Positions 12,855 through 20,083 of a stretch of DNA of 20,374 nucleotides are shown piece by piece; the stretch's first letter is position 1, and each line of letters starts with the position of its first letter. A program made the translations under genes and the position numbers. A model generated the notes under the pieces. That model had not been told where the DNA came from. It made no database searches and was given only the letters and a program-made list of their open reading frames with translations. This stretch comes from a virus. The stretch is taken from IMG/VR virus record IMGVR_UViG_3300027733_000252, positions 1-20,374 of that record; one strand, given 5' to 3'.

Positions 12855-13449
12855 CATCCAAACTGCGCTTAACAACGCACTTAACAACCAACTTAGAAAC
12901 ACAATCAACGACTGGGAGAAAGACGATATGCAAACCACACAAGTTAAACCACAAGGCGCTAACTACGGACGAGGCACTAAAGCCTTTAGCGTCACCAACA
13001 ACGTGACCCGTGCCACCTTTGACTTTGTCAAGAAGAACCCTAACCTTACCTCGCCTGAGATATGCGCATCCATGGAACGCATAGGGTACAAAGCAAGTTC
13101 AGTGTCCTCATTGATCGCACAGTTCGCTGTGCAGGGCTTGGCTGAGAGAGACGATAGGGGTAGGTACATCACCATCGTGGACGAGTACAGCCCCTTGAAA
13201 GCCAAAAAGAAAACCCTCAAGATCGTGCCCAAGCCTGTTGAAGAACGCGTCAAGCGCAAGTACGAGAAAAGATCAGAAGGCATCGCCGCGCTACACACCG
13301 ATACTACTGACACCTCGCTCACCTTACCGCAACCCAAACGCTTCGTGACCCTTGTGCGTAGCAAGACGCCTGACGACATCCTCAAGGACATGACTGTGTT
13401 CCAAGCGCGTGAGTTGTATGACTACCTCAAGAAAATGTTTGGAGGCTGA
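12847..13449 (+). CDS. Winged-helix DNA-binding protein
   Basis: This 200-residue basic protein has TAGGAGG before ATG. Residues about 50-112 read as a winged helix: a first helix TRATFDFVKKNP, LTSPEICASMERIG, then a recognition-helix candidate KASSVSSLIAQFAVQG, then a wing RDDRGRYI. A Lys/Arg-rich linker (about 115-150) follows, and the C-terminus has a conserved-looking segment MTVFQARELYDYLKKMFGG. It probably binds DNA as a regulator or replication accessory. Its place as the second gene behind P3 and its operators makes it a candidate autoregulator, which is inference. Confidence 0.7.
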   Translation: MPDIQTALNNALNNQLRNTINDWEKDDMQTTQVKPQGANYGRGTKAFSVTNNVTRATFDFVKKNPNLTSPEICASMERIGYKASSVSSLIAQFAVQGLAERDDRGRYITIVDEYSPLKAKKKTLKIVPKPVEERVKRKYEKRSEGIAALHTDTTDTSLTLPQPKRFVTLVRSKTPDDILKDMTVFQARELYDYLKKMFGG

Positions 13450-13450
13450 C

Positions 13451-13600
13451 ATGACTGACGAAGAAAAGAAACGCATGGACTACCTTGAGCGCGTAGAGAA
13501 AGCAGCAAAGGATGTGGTGGGTGCGTTTACCAACGGCATCGACTACGACAACTGGGACAAAGCCCTTGACAGGCTTGAAGCCACACTCAAGGAGAGATGA
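13451..13600 (+). CDS. 49-residue helical protein, function unknown
   Basis: The frame is open from 13409, but ATG at 13451 is preceded by GGAGG within the last codons of the upstream gene and is the better start. The 49-residue product (MTDEEKKRMDYLERVEKAA) is highly charged and helical with a short turn around NGIDYDNW. Its stop overlaps the next ATG. Function is unknown; it may be a small partner of one of its two DNA-binding neighbours. Confidence 0.6.
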   Translation: MTDEEKKRMDYLERVEKAAKDVVGAFTNGIDYDNWDKALDRLEATLKER

Positions 13601-14394
13601 TGTACGAAGACGAACCAGTCAACGAGTACCGCATCAAGGTCACAGTTAGAAACAATCTGATCTTGAATGCGATTGAGAACGCGGGGTATAAAAGCGTGTC
13701 AGAGTTTTGTCGTGCGGCGGGTCTGCCTAAAACTGCGCTGACAGAACTGATAGCCATGCGTAAACCTCCGATCAATCAAAGCGGGGAGTTCAGCGATAAC
13801 GCCAAAGCACTCATGGAGGAGTTGTGCGCACTGCCAACCGATCTGTGGACAACGGAGCAACTAACGCTGAAACTTAAACGCAACAGCGCACAACGGGATG
13901 TTAGCTCCGAAGGTATGCGTGCCGCCCTTGGCATGCACGCTGAAGAACTGCTTGAGTTGATGAAGCCTGATGATCCTGACGAAGCTGTGCTCAAGCATGA
14001 GATGGTGAGCGTTGTGGAGGAACAACTGGAGTCGCTCTCCCCGCGTGCGGCTTTGGTACTGCGTATGCGCTTTGGTATAGGTTGTGAGGAGCATACGTTT
14101 GAGGAGATCGGAGATAAGTTTGATTTAACAAAAGAACGTGTCCGGCAGATCGAGGCTAAGGCTTTACGTCACTTAAAGCACCCATCAAGGTCTGATGAGT
14201 TGCGTCAGCTATTACCTACGTATGAAAGATCTCCCGAGCAAAAAGAAAAAGCAAAACTGCCTGCGTGTGAGAATGTGTACCACCAGTTCTACACGAACCC
14301 AAACGGGGTAAGTGTCTGCGCTCACTGCGGTGTTGGGGAAGAACGTTTTAACAACATCAAAGAGTATGCACATCTTATGAAGGAGACACCATGA
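13597..14394 (+). CDS. HTH / sigma70 region 4 / zinc-motif transcription protein
   Basis: The 265-residue protein has three parts. Residues about 18-60 look like a Cro-type HTH (NLILNAIENAGY, VSEFCRAAGL, KTALTELIAMRKPP). Residues about 134-207 are a near-textbook sigma70 region 4: LSPRAALVLRMRFGIG, TFEEIGDKFDLTKERVRQIE, then ALRHLKHPSRSDELRQLL, very like the end of RpoD. Residues about 224-246 hold Cys224 and CAHC (241-244), a possible zinc site with a nearby His229. Region 2, which binds the -10 box and the RNA polymerase clamp, is absent. Region 4 normally binds the -35 box and the beta flap, so the protein may compete with host sigma, redirect polymerase, or act as an activator. It lies in the P3 operon. 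AAGGAG lies immediately before the start, an unusually short spacing; a later start is possible. Confidence 0.85.
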   Translation: MMYEDEPVNEYRIKVTVRNNLILNAIENAGYKSVSEFCRAAGLPKTALTELIAMRKPPINQSGEFSDNAKALMEELCALPTDLWTTEQLTLKLKRNSAQRDVSSEGMRAALGMHAEELLELMKPDDPDEAVLKHEMVSVVEEQLESLSPRAALVLRMRFGIGCEEHTFEEIGDKFDLTKERVRQIEAKALRHLKHPSRSDELRQLLPTYERSPEQKEKAKLPACENVYHQFYTNPNGVSVCAHCGVGEERFNNIKEYAHLMKETP

Positions 14395-14594
14395 CCGAAC
14401 CACAACTGAATGTATGGGAGAGGGCTATGGGCTGGCGTAAGCGGCAGATGGTCGCGGCTCAAATTGACAACGAAGTGACGCAGAAGATTCGCAACGACAC
14501 GCTTGAGGAGGTAGCGCGTGAGTTTGACTCTATGAAAAACTTCGGTGATACATCTTCCAGCTTCGCCATATATGTGCGGGGCATGAAGCGATGA
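14391..14594 (+). CDS. 67-residue protein, function unknown
   Basis: Starts in an ATGA overlap with the sigma-like gene, with AAGGAG upstream. The 67-residue product is helical and charged, with a Trp/Arg patch near the start (VWERAMGWRKRQM) and a C-terminal FGDTSSSFAIYVRGMKR that looks like a conserved tail. It resembles small proteins I have seen in related phages, always without function. Its stop overlaps the next ATG. Confidence 0.65.
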   Translation: MTEPQLNVWERAMGWRKRQMVAAQIDNEVTQKIRNDTLEEVAREFDSMKNFGDTSSSFAIYVRGMKR

Positions 14595-14911
14595 AAGTTA
14601 TGGACTTAATTCAATATGACCCAGAGAAAGGATGTTTTGTTTTGAAAATTGACAAGCCACAATCACTCGCGCTCAACCCATGGGATGAGTTGCGTTTAGT
14701 CAAACGCCCTAGCATTTTTGCGACAGACCCACGTTTTCGTGCGAAGACATCATTGGGTACAGTACAAAATGAAGAAGGCTTAGGCTACAAACAGTTTGGT
14801 ACATACAGCCGTGCCAAAGAACCATCACCAAACAAACACGCAGGAACACTTGAACATGCCACGACCAAAGCCACCCGAGCCACTGATAGGAAGACAAGTA
14901 AGGATGTCTGA
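14591..14911 (+). CDS. 106-residue protein, function unknown
   Basis: Begins in an ATGA overlap (MKVMDLIQYDPEKG); a second in-frame ATG lies at 14600 and neither has a strong ribosome binding site. Residues 1-60 look like a small beta-rich domain. The rest is polar, basic and likely disordered (Ser/Thr/Lys/Ala-rich), and its last 19 codons overlap the next gene in another frame. That overlap may explain the odd composition of the tail. No family is recognised. Confidence 0.55.
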   Translation: MKVMDLIQYDPEKGCFVLKIDKPQSLALNPWDELRLVKRPSIFATDPRFRAKTSLGTVQNEEGLGYKQFGTYSRAKEPSPNKHAGTLEHATTKATRATDRKTSKDV

Positions 14912-15080
14912 CAGACAGTGGATTATGTTTAATGAATTGGGCGGAGCCGACTGGCTACGCAAGCTTGTCGAGAAGAAAGCACCAATGCCCAAGAAGTATT
15001 ACGACAACGAGTTGGCGCGTATCAGCAACCCCGCTGACGCCACATTTTTAAAACAAAGAAAAGGAGAAATAAATGATTGA
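14856..15080 (+). CDS. Small conserved phage protein, possible DNA binder
   Basis: I start the gene at ATG 14856 (MPRPKPPEPLIGRQVRMSD), preceded by AGGAACA, although the frame opens at 14796. The 74-residue product has a Pro/Arg-rich lead, then VRMSDRQWIMFNELGGADWLRKLVEKK. A short strand followed by two helices recalls ribbon-helix-helix proteins, but this is only a suggestion. Similar proteins are familiar to me from phages and genomes of freshwater betaproteobacteria. It overlaps genes on both sides. Confidence 0.65.
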   Translation: MPRPKPPEPLIGRQVRMSDRQWIMFNELGGADWLRKLVEKKAPMPKKYYDNELARISNPADATFLKQRKGEIND

Positions 15081-15648
15081 TCTTGCAACAGAAACCGATG
15101 GCACAGAGCCAACTTATGTGAGCCTCTACGAAGGCGCTACGCTTGAGCAAGCTGGCCATATATGGAACAGCGTCATCAAAAGCGATGGTGGCCATTGCCC
15201 TGTGTGCGATAGGTGGGGTAAGCTGTACAGGCGCGGTATCAGTGCGTCTATGGCGAGGCAGTTAATATGGTTGTGCTTACAAGACCCGCGTGAGGACGGC
15301 TGGATCGACGTACAACGCACCGCACCCGATTGGTTGCTTCGCTCCCCGCAGATAGGTACGTTGCGGCACTGGAGCATGGTAATAGATGCACCAGTCAGCG
15401 GAGTTAAGAGTCGTAGCGCGGGGCTGTGGAAGCCGACAGCCATTGGCTTGGAGTTTGCGTATCAACGCATCTCCGTGCCCAAGTACAAGTACATCTACAA
15501 CGACACTGTGTTTGATACCGAAGGCTCTGACGTCACCATACTTGACTGTATTGGTGAACACTTTGACTACAACGAACTTATGAATGCGAACTATTATGGC
15601 GAATACACCGGAATGGAAAGTGAAGAAGGCGGTGAGGGTTCTTCTTGA
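15073..15648 (+). CDS. Conserved phage protein with zinc-knuckle-like motif
   Basis: The 191-residue protein starts at ATG 15073 with AAAGGAG upstream, overlapping the previous gene by 8 bases. It has a CPVC pair near 42-45 followed by DRWGKLYRRGISASMARQL, then a segment with RTAPDWLLRSPQIGTLRHW and a C-terminal part with GLWKPTAIGLEFAYQRISVPK. The middle resembles a winged-helix-like arrangement, and the Cys pair could bind metal together with other ligands. I recall this protein type next to replication nucleases in many phages, with no assigned role. The last 22 codons overlap the VRR-NUC gene. Confidence 0.65.
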   Translation: MIDLATETDGTEPTYVSLYEGATLEQAGHIWNSVIKSDGGHCPVCDRWGKLYRRGISASMARQLIWLCLQDPREDGWIDVQRTAPDWLLRSPQIGTLRHWSMVIDAPVSGVKSRSAGLWKPTAIGLEFAYQRISVPKYKYIYNDTVFDTEGSDVTILDCIGEHFDYNELMNANYYGEYTGMESEEGGEGSS

Positions 15649-15907
15649 TAAGCTGGGCATCTACCACTTCATGCCGCCTGCTAACGGCTTTGGCCGTGCG
15701 GGGATACCTGACATCGTTGGCTGTATGGACGGACACTTCATCGCCATCGAGTGCAAGGCAGGCAAGGGGCAGACCACGCCCTTGCAAGACAGAGAACTTA
15801 ACCTAATCCTCAACGCAGGGGGTACTGTGTTCATTGCGCGTGAGCACAACATCCCTGACTTGGAACTACTACTGAAGGAGAAACAAAATGAGTTACGTAC
15901 AAGGTGA
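15584..15907 (+). CDS. VRR-NUC domain nuclease
   Basis: This 107-residue protein is a stand-alone VRR-NUC domain of the PD-(D/E)XK superfamily. It shows an N-terminal Glu10 (TPEWKVKKAV), GIPDIVG with Asp43, AIECKAGKG with Glu56 and Lys58, and TTPLQ with Gln68, in the usual order and spacing, and it has normal length for a phage version. Members cut structured DNA such as Holliday junctions or flaps and often accompany phage SNF2-type helicases; a helicase starts at 20084. The gene begins inside the previous gene with a weak ribosome binding site; MANTPEW at 15596 is an alternative start. Confidence 0.9.
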   Translation: MRTIMANTPEWKVKKAVRVLLDKLGIYHFMPPANGFGRAGIPDIVGCMDGHFIAIECKAGKGQTTPLQDRELNLILNAGGTVFIAREHNIPDLELLLKEKQNELRTR

Positions 15908-16184
15908 CTTCTCAATGACAGAGGAGGAACTCGAACGCAGGGTCGAGGCCATGTCGGATGAGGAGCAACACCATTTCAGATTACTGATTCACAAGATCGT
16001 GATGTGTTATGGCCAAGGTAAGGCACAGGGCGTGTTCATCATTGGACGCGCTGAAGATAATGTCGCAGGAGTCGTTACCCTAAACTGTAATGAGATGGAG
16101 GCGTCGCAACTCATGTTGGCGGCAAACGATTTTTTCGGCTTTCTAAACGTCCTCGACGCACCACCCAAGGAGAACTTTAATTGA
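15888..16184 (+). CDS. 98-residue conserved phage protein, function unknown
   Basis: ATG 15888 has AAGGAG seven bases upstream, inside the end of the nuclease gene. The 98-residue product has an acidic helical lead (MTEEELERRVEAMSDEEQ), then a compact alpha/beta part with VFIIGRAEDNVAGVVTLNCNEMEASQ and a C-terminal FLNVLDAPPKENFN. It is not an enzyme I recognise. Similar proteins seem common near phage DNA polymerases. Its stop overlaps the TTG start of the next gene. Confidence 0.65.
   Translation: MSYVQGDFSMTEEELERRVEAMSDEEQHHFRLLIHKIVMCYGQGKAQGVFIIGRAEDNVAGVVTLNCNEMEASQLMLAANDFFGFLNVLDAPPKENFN
16167..16172 (+). promoter_or_regulatory. Ribosome binding site supporting a TTG start
   Basis: AAGGAG lies 8 bases before TTG at 16181, and the TTG overlaps the upstream TGA stop as TTGA. 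This supports an unusual start codon for the 61-aa gene. Confidence 0.6.
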
Positions 16185-16366
16185 ACAGAGAAGACATTAT
16201 TCGCATGGCACAAGAGACGGGCGTTACGGCGGAGCGCGTGCGTGACCTTGTAAACTTTGCCGCCCTTGTCGCTTCTGCCGAGCGTGAGGCTATTCTTGCA
16301 GTCATTGGGGATAACCAATGCGAGTGCCGATGTTCAGAGGTTGTGAGAGATAGGGGTCATTCATGA
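16181..16366 (+). CDS. 61-residue protein with TTG start
   Basis: The 61-residue product (MNREDIIRMAQETGVT at its start) is read from a TTG that overlaps the upstream stop and has a well-placed AAGGAG. It looks like a small helical protein: a first helix-turn (EDIIRMAQETGV), then LVNFAALVASAEREAILAV, then a short Cys-containing tail (CECRC) that might bind metal. Proteins with this pattern are frequent in phages and are of unknown function. The stop overlaps the DNA polymerase start as ATGA. Confidence 0.65.
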   Translation: MNREDIIRMAQETGVTAERVRDLVNFAALVASAEREAILAVIGDNQCECRCSEVVRDRGHS

Positions 16367-18333
16367 CCGCACCATACAAACAGATCATTACGATCGACTT
16401 CGAGACGGCGTGGAATACCAAGGAAGGTTACACGCTGAGTAAGATGACAACAGAGGAGTACATACGTGACCCAAGATTCAAAGCCTTTGGCGCCTGCATC
16501 CATGAGTTCGGATCAGACAAACGATCACAGTGGTACAGAGGAGAGGAGCTTCCTAGAATCATGGCTTGTTATGATCCTTCTACTACTGCAGTTCTGGCTC
16601 ATAACGCTCAGTTCGATATATCTATATTGGAATGGATATATGACTGGCATCCATGCTTCATTTTTGATACTCTCTCCATGGCTCGTGCTCTACGGGGTGT
16701 TGAGGTTGGCAATTCATTGATGAAGCTGGCCGAGGCTTTTGGCTTACCGCCCAAGGGTACGGCTGTGTACACAACCAACGGCTACACGGAGCTTGCGCCT
16801 TCCATGGAGCAAGAACTGGCTGAGTACTGCGCACACGATGTGTACCTGTGTGAGCAAATCTTTAGGCGCTTGGTCAAGGGCTACCCGTCCAGTGAACTCA
16901 GACTCATCGACATGACACTCAAGATGTACACACGCCCAGTGTTGCAGCTTGACGCCCTCATGCTACATAACGCAATCGAAAAGGAGAGAGAAGATCGTGA
17001 ATCATTACTACAAAGGCTTGGCGTGGAGGAAACTGCGCTTGCGTCGAACCCGAAGTTTGCGGACGCCCTCATTGCGCTGGGCATCAAACCCCCAACTAAA
17101 ATCTCTAAGACCACAGGTAAGGAGGCGCTTGCTCTTGCAAAGAACGATGCGCTATTTCAAACTCTCCTCAACGGTGAACGTGAAGACGTTGCCCTCCTTT
17201 GTCAAGCGCGCCTTCGGGTTAAGTCCACAACCGAGCGCACCCGTGCACAGCGATTCCTCGACATCAGTCAGCGCGGTGCGCTTCCTGTCCCCCTCTCCTA
17301 CTATGGGGCTCAGACGGGTAGGTGGACAGCGGCCAAAGGCTCGGCCATCAACATGCAAAACCTCAAGCGAGGTTCGTTCCTACGCAAAGCAATTTTGGCT
17401 CCCGACGGGTATCAACTCGTGGTCGGTGACCTCTCGCAGATTGAGCCTCGCGTCCTTGCGTGGCTATCGGATTACCAAGATATGCTCACGATCTTCAGGG
17501 CAGGTGGTGACCCTTATGCCGCGTTTGGTGCGCAAATGTTTAACATTCCCGGACTTAGTAAAGAGACTCATCCCGATCTACGGCAGTCAGCAAAAAGCGC
17601 GTTACTCGGTTGTGGGTATGGACTTGGTTGGGCGGCGTTTGCATCGCAACTTCTTGTTGGATTTCTTGGTGCACCACCCGTTCGGTATGAGAAGGATTTT
17701 GCGAAGAAGCTTGGCGTAGATGGCCGGTACATCGACAAGTTCCTTGAGTGGGATGAGAACCACACGAAGATGATGGAGATACCCCACACCTGTACCGATC
17801 TGGAGCTACTCATTCACTGCGTAGCAGCCAAGAAGATCATCGACAAGTACAGGGCTACAGCGCACCCCATTGTGAGCTTCTGGGACATGTGCTCTGGCCT
17901 CATACAAACAGCCCTTGCAGACGGCAATGAGTTCGTGTATAAATGTATTACCTTCAAGAAGGGGGAGATAGTTTTGCCCAACGGCATGAGCTTGCTCTAC
18001 CCTGACTTGCGACAGCAGAAGGACGAGAAAGGTAGGAGCCAGTGGATATACGGGCCAGACGCTACCAAGCTGTACGCAGGCAAGATCACGAACAATGTGG
18101 TGCAGGGCACTGCGCGTATTGTGATGACGGATGGGATGCTACGAACCGCAAAGAGGTACTTTGTGGCGGGAACGGTGCATGACGAGCAGATCGTTGTTGT
18201 GCCCGATGCAGAGGTTGAGGAAGCTAAGACTTGGGTCTTGGCTCAGATGGTCATGGAGCCGCCCTATATGCAGGGTATCCCATTGGACGCTGACGGTGGT
18301 GCTCATCGTCGTTATGGATTAGCAAAAAACTAA
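16363..18333 (+). CDS. DNA polymerase, family A, with 3'-5' exonuclease
   Basis: The 656-residue protein has both Klenow-type domains. Exonuclease: DFE at 12-14, NAQFD at 81-85, YCAHD at 155-159. Polymerase: motif A GDLSQIEPR with Asp355, motif B RQSAKSALLGCGYG with Arg407, Lys411 and Tyr419, and motif C VHDEQ with Asp607. There is no 5'-3' exonuclease domain, as usual for phage enzymes. Aligning motif B to E. coli Pol I puts Leu415 at the Phe762 position; Leu variants are common in uncultured virus polymerases and have been linked to slower, possibly temperate replication. All catalytic residues are intact, so it should replicate the phage genome. The start overlaps the previous stop and lies in a small inverted repeat. 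Confidence 0.95.
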   Translation: MTAPYKQIITIDFETAWNTKEGYTLSKMTTEEYIRDPRFKAFGACIHEFGSDKRSQWYRGEELPRIMACYDPSTTAVLAHNAQFDISILEWIYDWHPCFIFDTLSMARALRGVEVGNSLMKLAEAFGLPPKGTAVYTTNGYTELAPSMEQELAEYCAHDVYLCEQIFRRLVKGYPSSELRLIDMTLKMYTRPVLQLDALMLHNAIEKEREDRESLLQRLGVEETALASNPKFADALIALGIKPPTKISKTTGKEALALAKNDALFQTLLNGEREDVALLCQARLRVKSTTERTRAQRFLDISQRGALPVPLSYYGAQTGRWTAAKGSAINMQNLKRGSFLRKAILAPDGYQLVVGDLSQIEPRVLAWLSDYQDMLTIFRAGGDPYAAFGAQMFNIPGLSKETHPDLRQSAKSALLGCGYGLGWAAFASQLLVGFLGAPPVRYEKDFAKKLGVDGRYIDKFLEWDENHTKMMEIPHTCTDLELLIHCVAAKKIIDKYRATAHPIVSFWDMCSGLIQTALADGNEFVYKCITFKKGEIVLPNGMSLLYPDLRQQKDEKGRSQWIYGPDATKLYAGKITNNVVQGTARIVMTDGMLRTAKRYFVAGTVHDEQIVVVPDAEVEEAKTWVLAQMVMEPPYMQGIPLDADGGAHRRYGLAKN

Positions 18334-18344
18334 AAGGAGAAAGT

Positions 18345-18653
18345 ATGAAGTTACCAACGCGTATGCGCGTGGGCAAGAAATGGTACAGCGTGGAGGTGGT
18401 GGAAGCCATGCTTCACCGCCGAGATATGGGGCGCACGTTCTATCCAGAGAAGTGCATCCGGCTTGGCAAGACAAGCAACGTGACGGGGCGTAGGTTCAGC
18501 AGTCAAGAGTTAGCTGACACGTTCTGGCATGAGGTTGTCCACGCCATACTGGAGGACATGGGGCAGTACGATCTCAACAAGAACGAGGCGTTTGTCACCC
18601 AGTTTGCCAACCGATTAACAGTAGCAATAAAGACTGCGAAGTTTGATGACTAA
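18345..18653 (+). CDS. Small HExxH zinc metallopeptidase-like protein
   Basis: A 102-residue protein with AAAAGGAG before its ATG. HEVVH at 62-66 is a zinc-protease active-site motif inside a helix (ELADTFWHEVVHAILEDMG), and Glu81 in NEAFVTQFANRL is a suitable third ligand 15 residues later, as in minimal gluzincins. The N-terminal 55 residues look like a beta sheet. Length is normal for stand-alone phage minigluzincins, whose substrates are unknown. It lies between DNA polymerase and a nuclease, so it could process a replication or host protein. It overlaps the next gene by 8 bases. Confidence 0.75.
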   Translation: MKLPTRMRVGKKWYSVEVVEAMLHRRDMGRTFYPEKCIRLGKTSNVTGRRFSSQELADTFWHEVVHAILEDMGQYDLNKNEAFVTQFANRLTVAIKTAKFDD

Positions 18654-19314
18654 ACCGATTACATGGAGCCACTCATCCCTCAAAGACTACGAGGGCTGTG
18701 CCCGTAGGTATCACGAAGTGAAGGTCTTGAAGAACTACAAGTTCCAAGAGACTGAAGCGACGCGCTACGGCACGGTACTACACGAAGCCGCTGAGTTGTA
18801 CATCAAAGAAGGCAAGCCTATTCCCAAAGAGTTTGAGTACATCAAGGACACACTCGATGCACTCAATGCCAAGGCGGGGCGCAAGCTGTGCGAGTACAAG
18901 ATGGGGGTGACTGTTGACTTGCACCCCTGTGAGTTTCTTGGCAAAGATGTGTGGCTTCGCGGTATCGCTGACTTGCTTATCATTGATGATGACAACTTAA
19001 CTTGTTGGGTTGTGGACTACAAGACAGGCAACAACAAGTACCCTGATCGTGAACAACTCAAACTGATGGCGCTCATGGTGTTCGCCCACTTTCCCCATAT
19101 TAGAAAAGTCAATGCAGCACTGCTGTTTGTTGTCAAGAATGATATGGTTAAGGCGGCATACACAGTAGACCAAGCTGACGCTGAGTGGTGGCAGTATCGC
19201 CAACGCGTAGCTAGGATTGAACAAGCGCATGCAACAGGCGTATGGAACCCAAGACCCTCACCATTGTGTCCTTGGTGTCCCGTTACGACCTGCGAAAACC
19301 ACCCAAAACATTAA
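18646..19314 (+). CDS. Cas4/RecB-like PD-(D/E)XK nuclease with Fe-S Cys set
   Basis: The 222-residue protein (ATG 18646; a TTG one codon earlier is less likely) has the RecB/Cas4 nuclease signature: SHSSLKDYEGCARRYHE, GTVLHEAAE with His46, GIADLL with Asp109, VVDYKTGN with Asp124 and Lys126, and REQLKL with Gln137. Four cysteines, Cys18 near the N-terminus and Cys208, 211 and 216 near the C-terminus, match the layout that holds a 4Fe-4S cluster in Cas4 and AddB-type nucleases. It is probably a DNA exonuclease or end-processing enzyme for recombination or replication. No CRISPR array or cas1/cas2 is present, so this is a phage recombination enzyme rather than a CRISPR system. Length is normal. 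Confidence 0.88.
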   Translation: MTKPITWSHSSLKDYEGCARRYHEVKVLKNYKFQETEATRYGTVLHEAAELYIKEGKPIPKEFEYIKDTLDALNAKAGRKLCEYKMGVTVDLHPCEFLGKDVWLRGIADLLIIDDDNLTCWVVDYKTGNNKYPDREQLKLMALMVFAHFPHIRKVNAALLFVVKNDMVKAAYTVDQADAEWWQYRQRVARIEQAHATGVWNPRPSPLCPWCPVTTCENHPKH

Positions 19315-19324
19315 GGAGAAAATT

Positions 19325-19612
19325 ATGAACGTGTACGACATCGACATCGTGACAGACTCAGACGAAGGCCGCACAGTAAATGTGTGGACACTCAACGCCA
19401 ACAACATGGCCGACGCGTTGCTTGATGCGTTTGAGAAGAATAAGAACTCACTGAAAGACGTAACAGAAGGCGCTGTCATGGTGACGATCATTAAAAAGTT
19501 TTCAAAGCAAGCAGAAATGTCCCACTTTGAAGCGCAAAATAAAGTACGTATCATGGTGGCTGAGACTGAGCAGTCCATCATGGATTTAATTAAACCCCCT
19601 GTTAAACACTGA
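19325..19612 (+). CDS. 95-residue protein, function unknown
   Basis: ATG 19325 has AAGGAGAAAATT just upstream and is preferred over the longer open frame from 19217, which would overlap the nuclease by 98 bases. The 95-residue product starts MNVYDIDIVTDSDEG. It looks like a small alpha/beta protein: two strands, a helix NNMADALLDAFEKNK, a strand GAVMVTIIKKF and a C-terminal helix. No motif was found. It may be an accessory to the replication genes around it. Confidence 0.65.
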   Translation: MNVYDIDIVTDSDEGRTVNVWTLNANNMADALLDAFEKNKNSLKDVTEGAVMVTIIKKFSKQAEMSHFEAQNKVRIMVAETEQSIMDLIKPPVKH

Positions 19613-19622
19613 GGAGACCGGT

Positions 19623-19826
19623 ATGGATTTAATTGAATATCTGTGTATACACACACCGAGAAAAGAGTATAGACATCTGTACCCTATCAAAATAAACTTG
19701 GTACGTGCAGCTAGCCGCAAAGAAGCGTTGAAAGAATTTAACCCGTTTCACCCTAATGAACCGTTTATAAAACGCTACAACAAACCCTACGCAGTAAGCG
19801 CCACCGAAACCCACTACATTGGATAA
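19623..19826 (+). CDS. 67-residue basic protein, function unknown
   Basis: GAGGAG lies six bases before ATG 19623. The 67-residue product has a short hydrophobic lead (MDLIEYLCI), then basic and aromatic residues (HTPRKEYRHLYPIKINLV) and a helix AASRKEALKEF. A probable small strand-helix domain of unknown function. The first 12 bases repeat a stretch near the end of the upstream gene (ATGGATTTAATT). Confidence 0.6.
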   Translation: MDLIEYLCIHTPRKEYRHLYPIKINLVRAASRKEALKEFNPFHPNEPFIKRYNKPYAVSATETHYIG

Positions 19827-19838
19827 AGGAAAAAAATC

Positions 19839-20072
19839 ATGGCCACACGTAACTACCGCAGTGAGTACGACAACTACCAAGGCACACCCGAGCAGATCAA
19901 GAAACGCGCAGGCCGAGTCAAGGCTCGCCGCGTGATGGAGAAGACGGGTGCGGCCACCAAGGGTGACGGCAAAGATGTGGATCACATCAAGCCCATGCGC
20001 TCAGGCGGTACGTCAGCGAAGGGCAACCTCCGTATGCGAAGTAAGTCAGCGAACAGATCAGATAATAAATAA
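19839..20072 (+). CDS. Small HNH-type endonuclease domain protein
   Basis: The 77-residue basic protein begins MATRNYRSEYDNYQGTPEQ, a lead shared by many small phage HNH proteins as I remember them. A basic helix KKRAGRVKARRVME follows, and then the HNH core: DVDHIKPMRSGG with Asp48-His49, NLRMRSK with Asn63, and SANRS with Asn72. HNH enzymes nick or cut DNA using one metal ion. The domain is complete but minimal. It is not beside the terminase, where HNH proteins often help packaging, so a recombination or host-DNA role is equally likely. AAAGGA is the ribosome binding site. Confidence 0.8.
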   Translation: MATRNYRSEYDNYQGTPEQIKKRAGRVKARRVMEKTGAATKGDGKDVDHIKPMRSGGTSAKGNLRMRSKSANRSDNK

Positions 20073-20083
20073 ACGGAGAAAGC

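Noticed and set aside
16949-17719. Plus-strand ORF of 256 codons inside the polymerase gene
   Set aside because: It lies wholly in another frame of a gene with intact polymerase motifs and has Arg/Ser/Leu-rich shadow composition without any motif.
18646-19314. Possible CRISPR system from the Cas4-like gene
   Set aside because: No cas1, cas2 or repeat-spacer array is present, and phage Cas4/RecB-type nucleases are common replication or recombination enzymes.
19579-19634. Direct repeat ATGGATTTAATT at the end of one gene and start of the next
   Set aside because: Twelve bases of AT-rich coding sequence with no matching flanks; probably chance or a small local duplication without further support.
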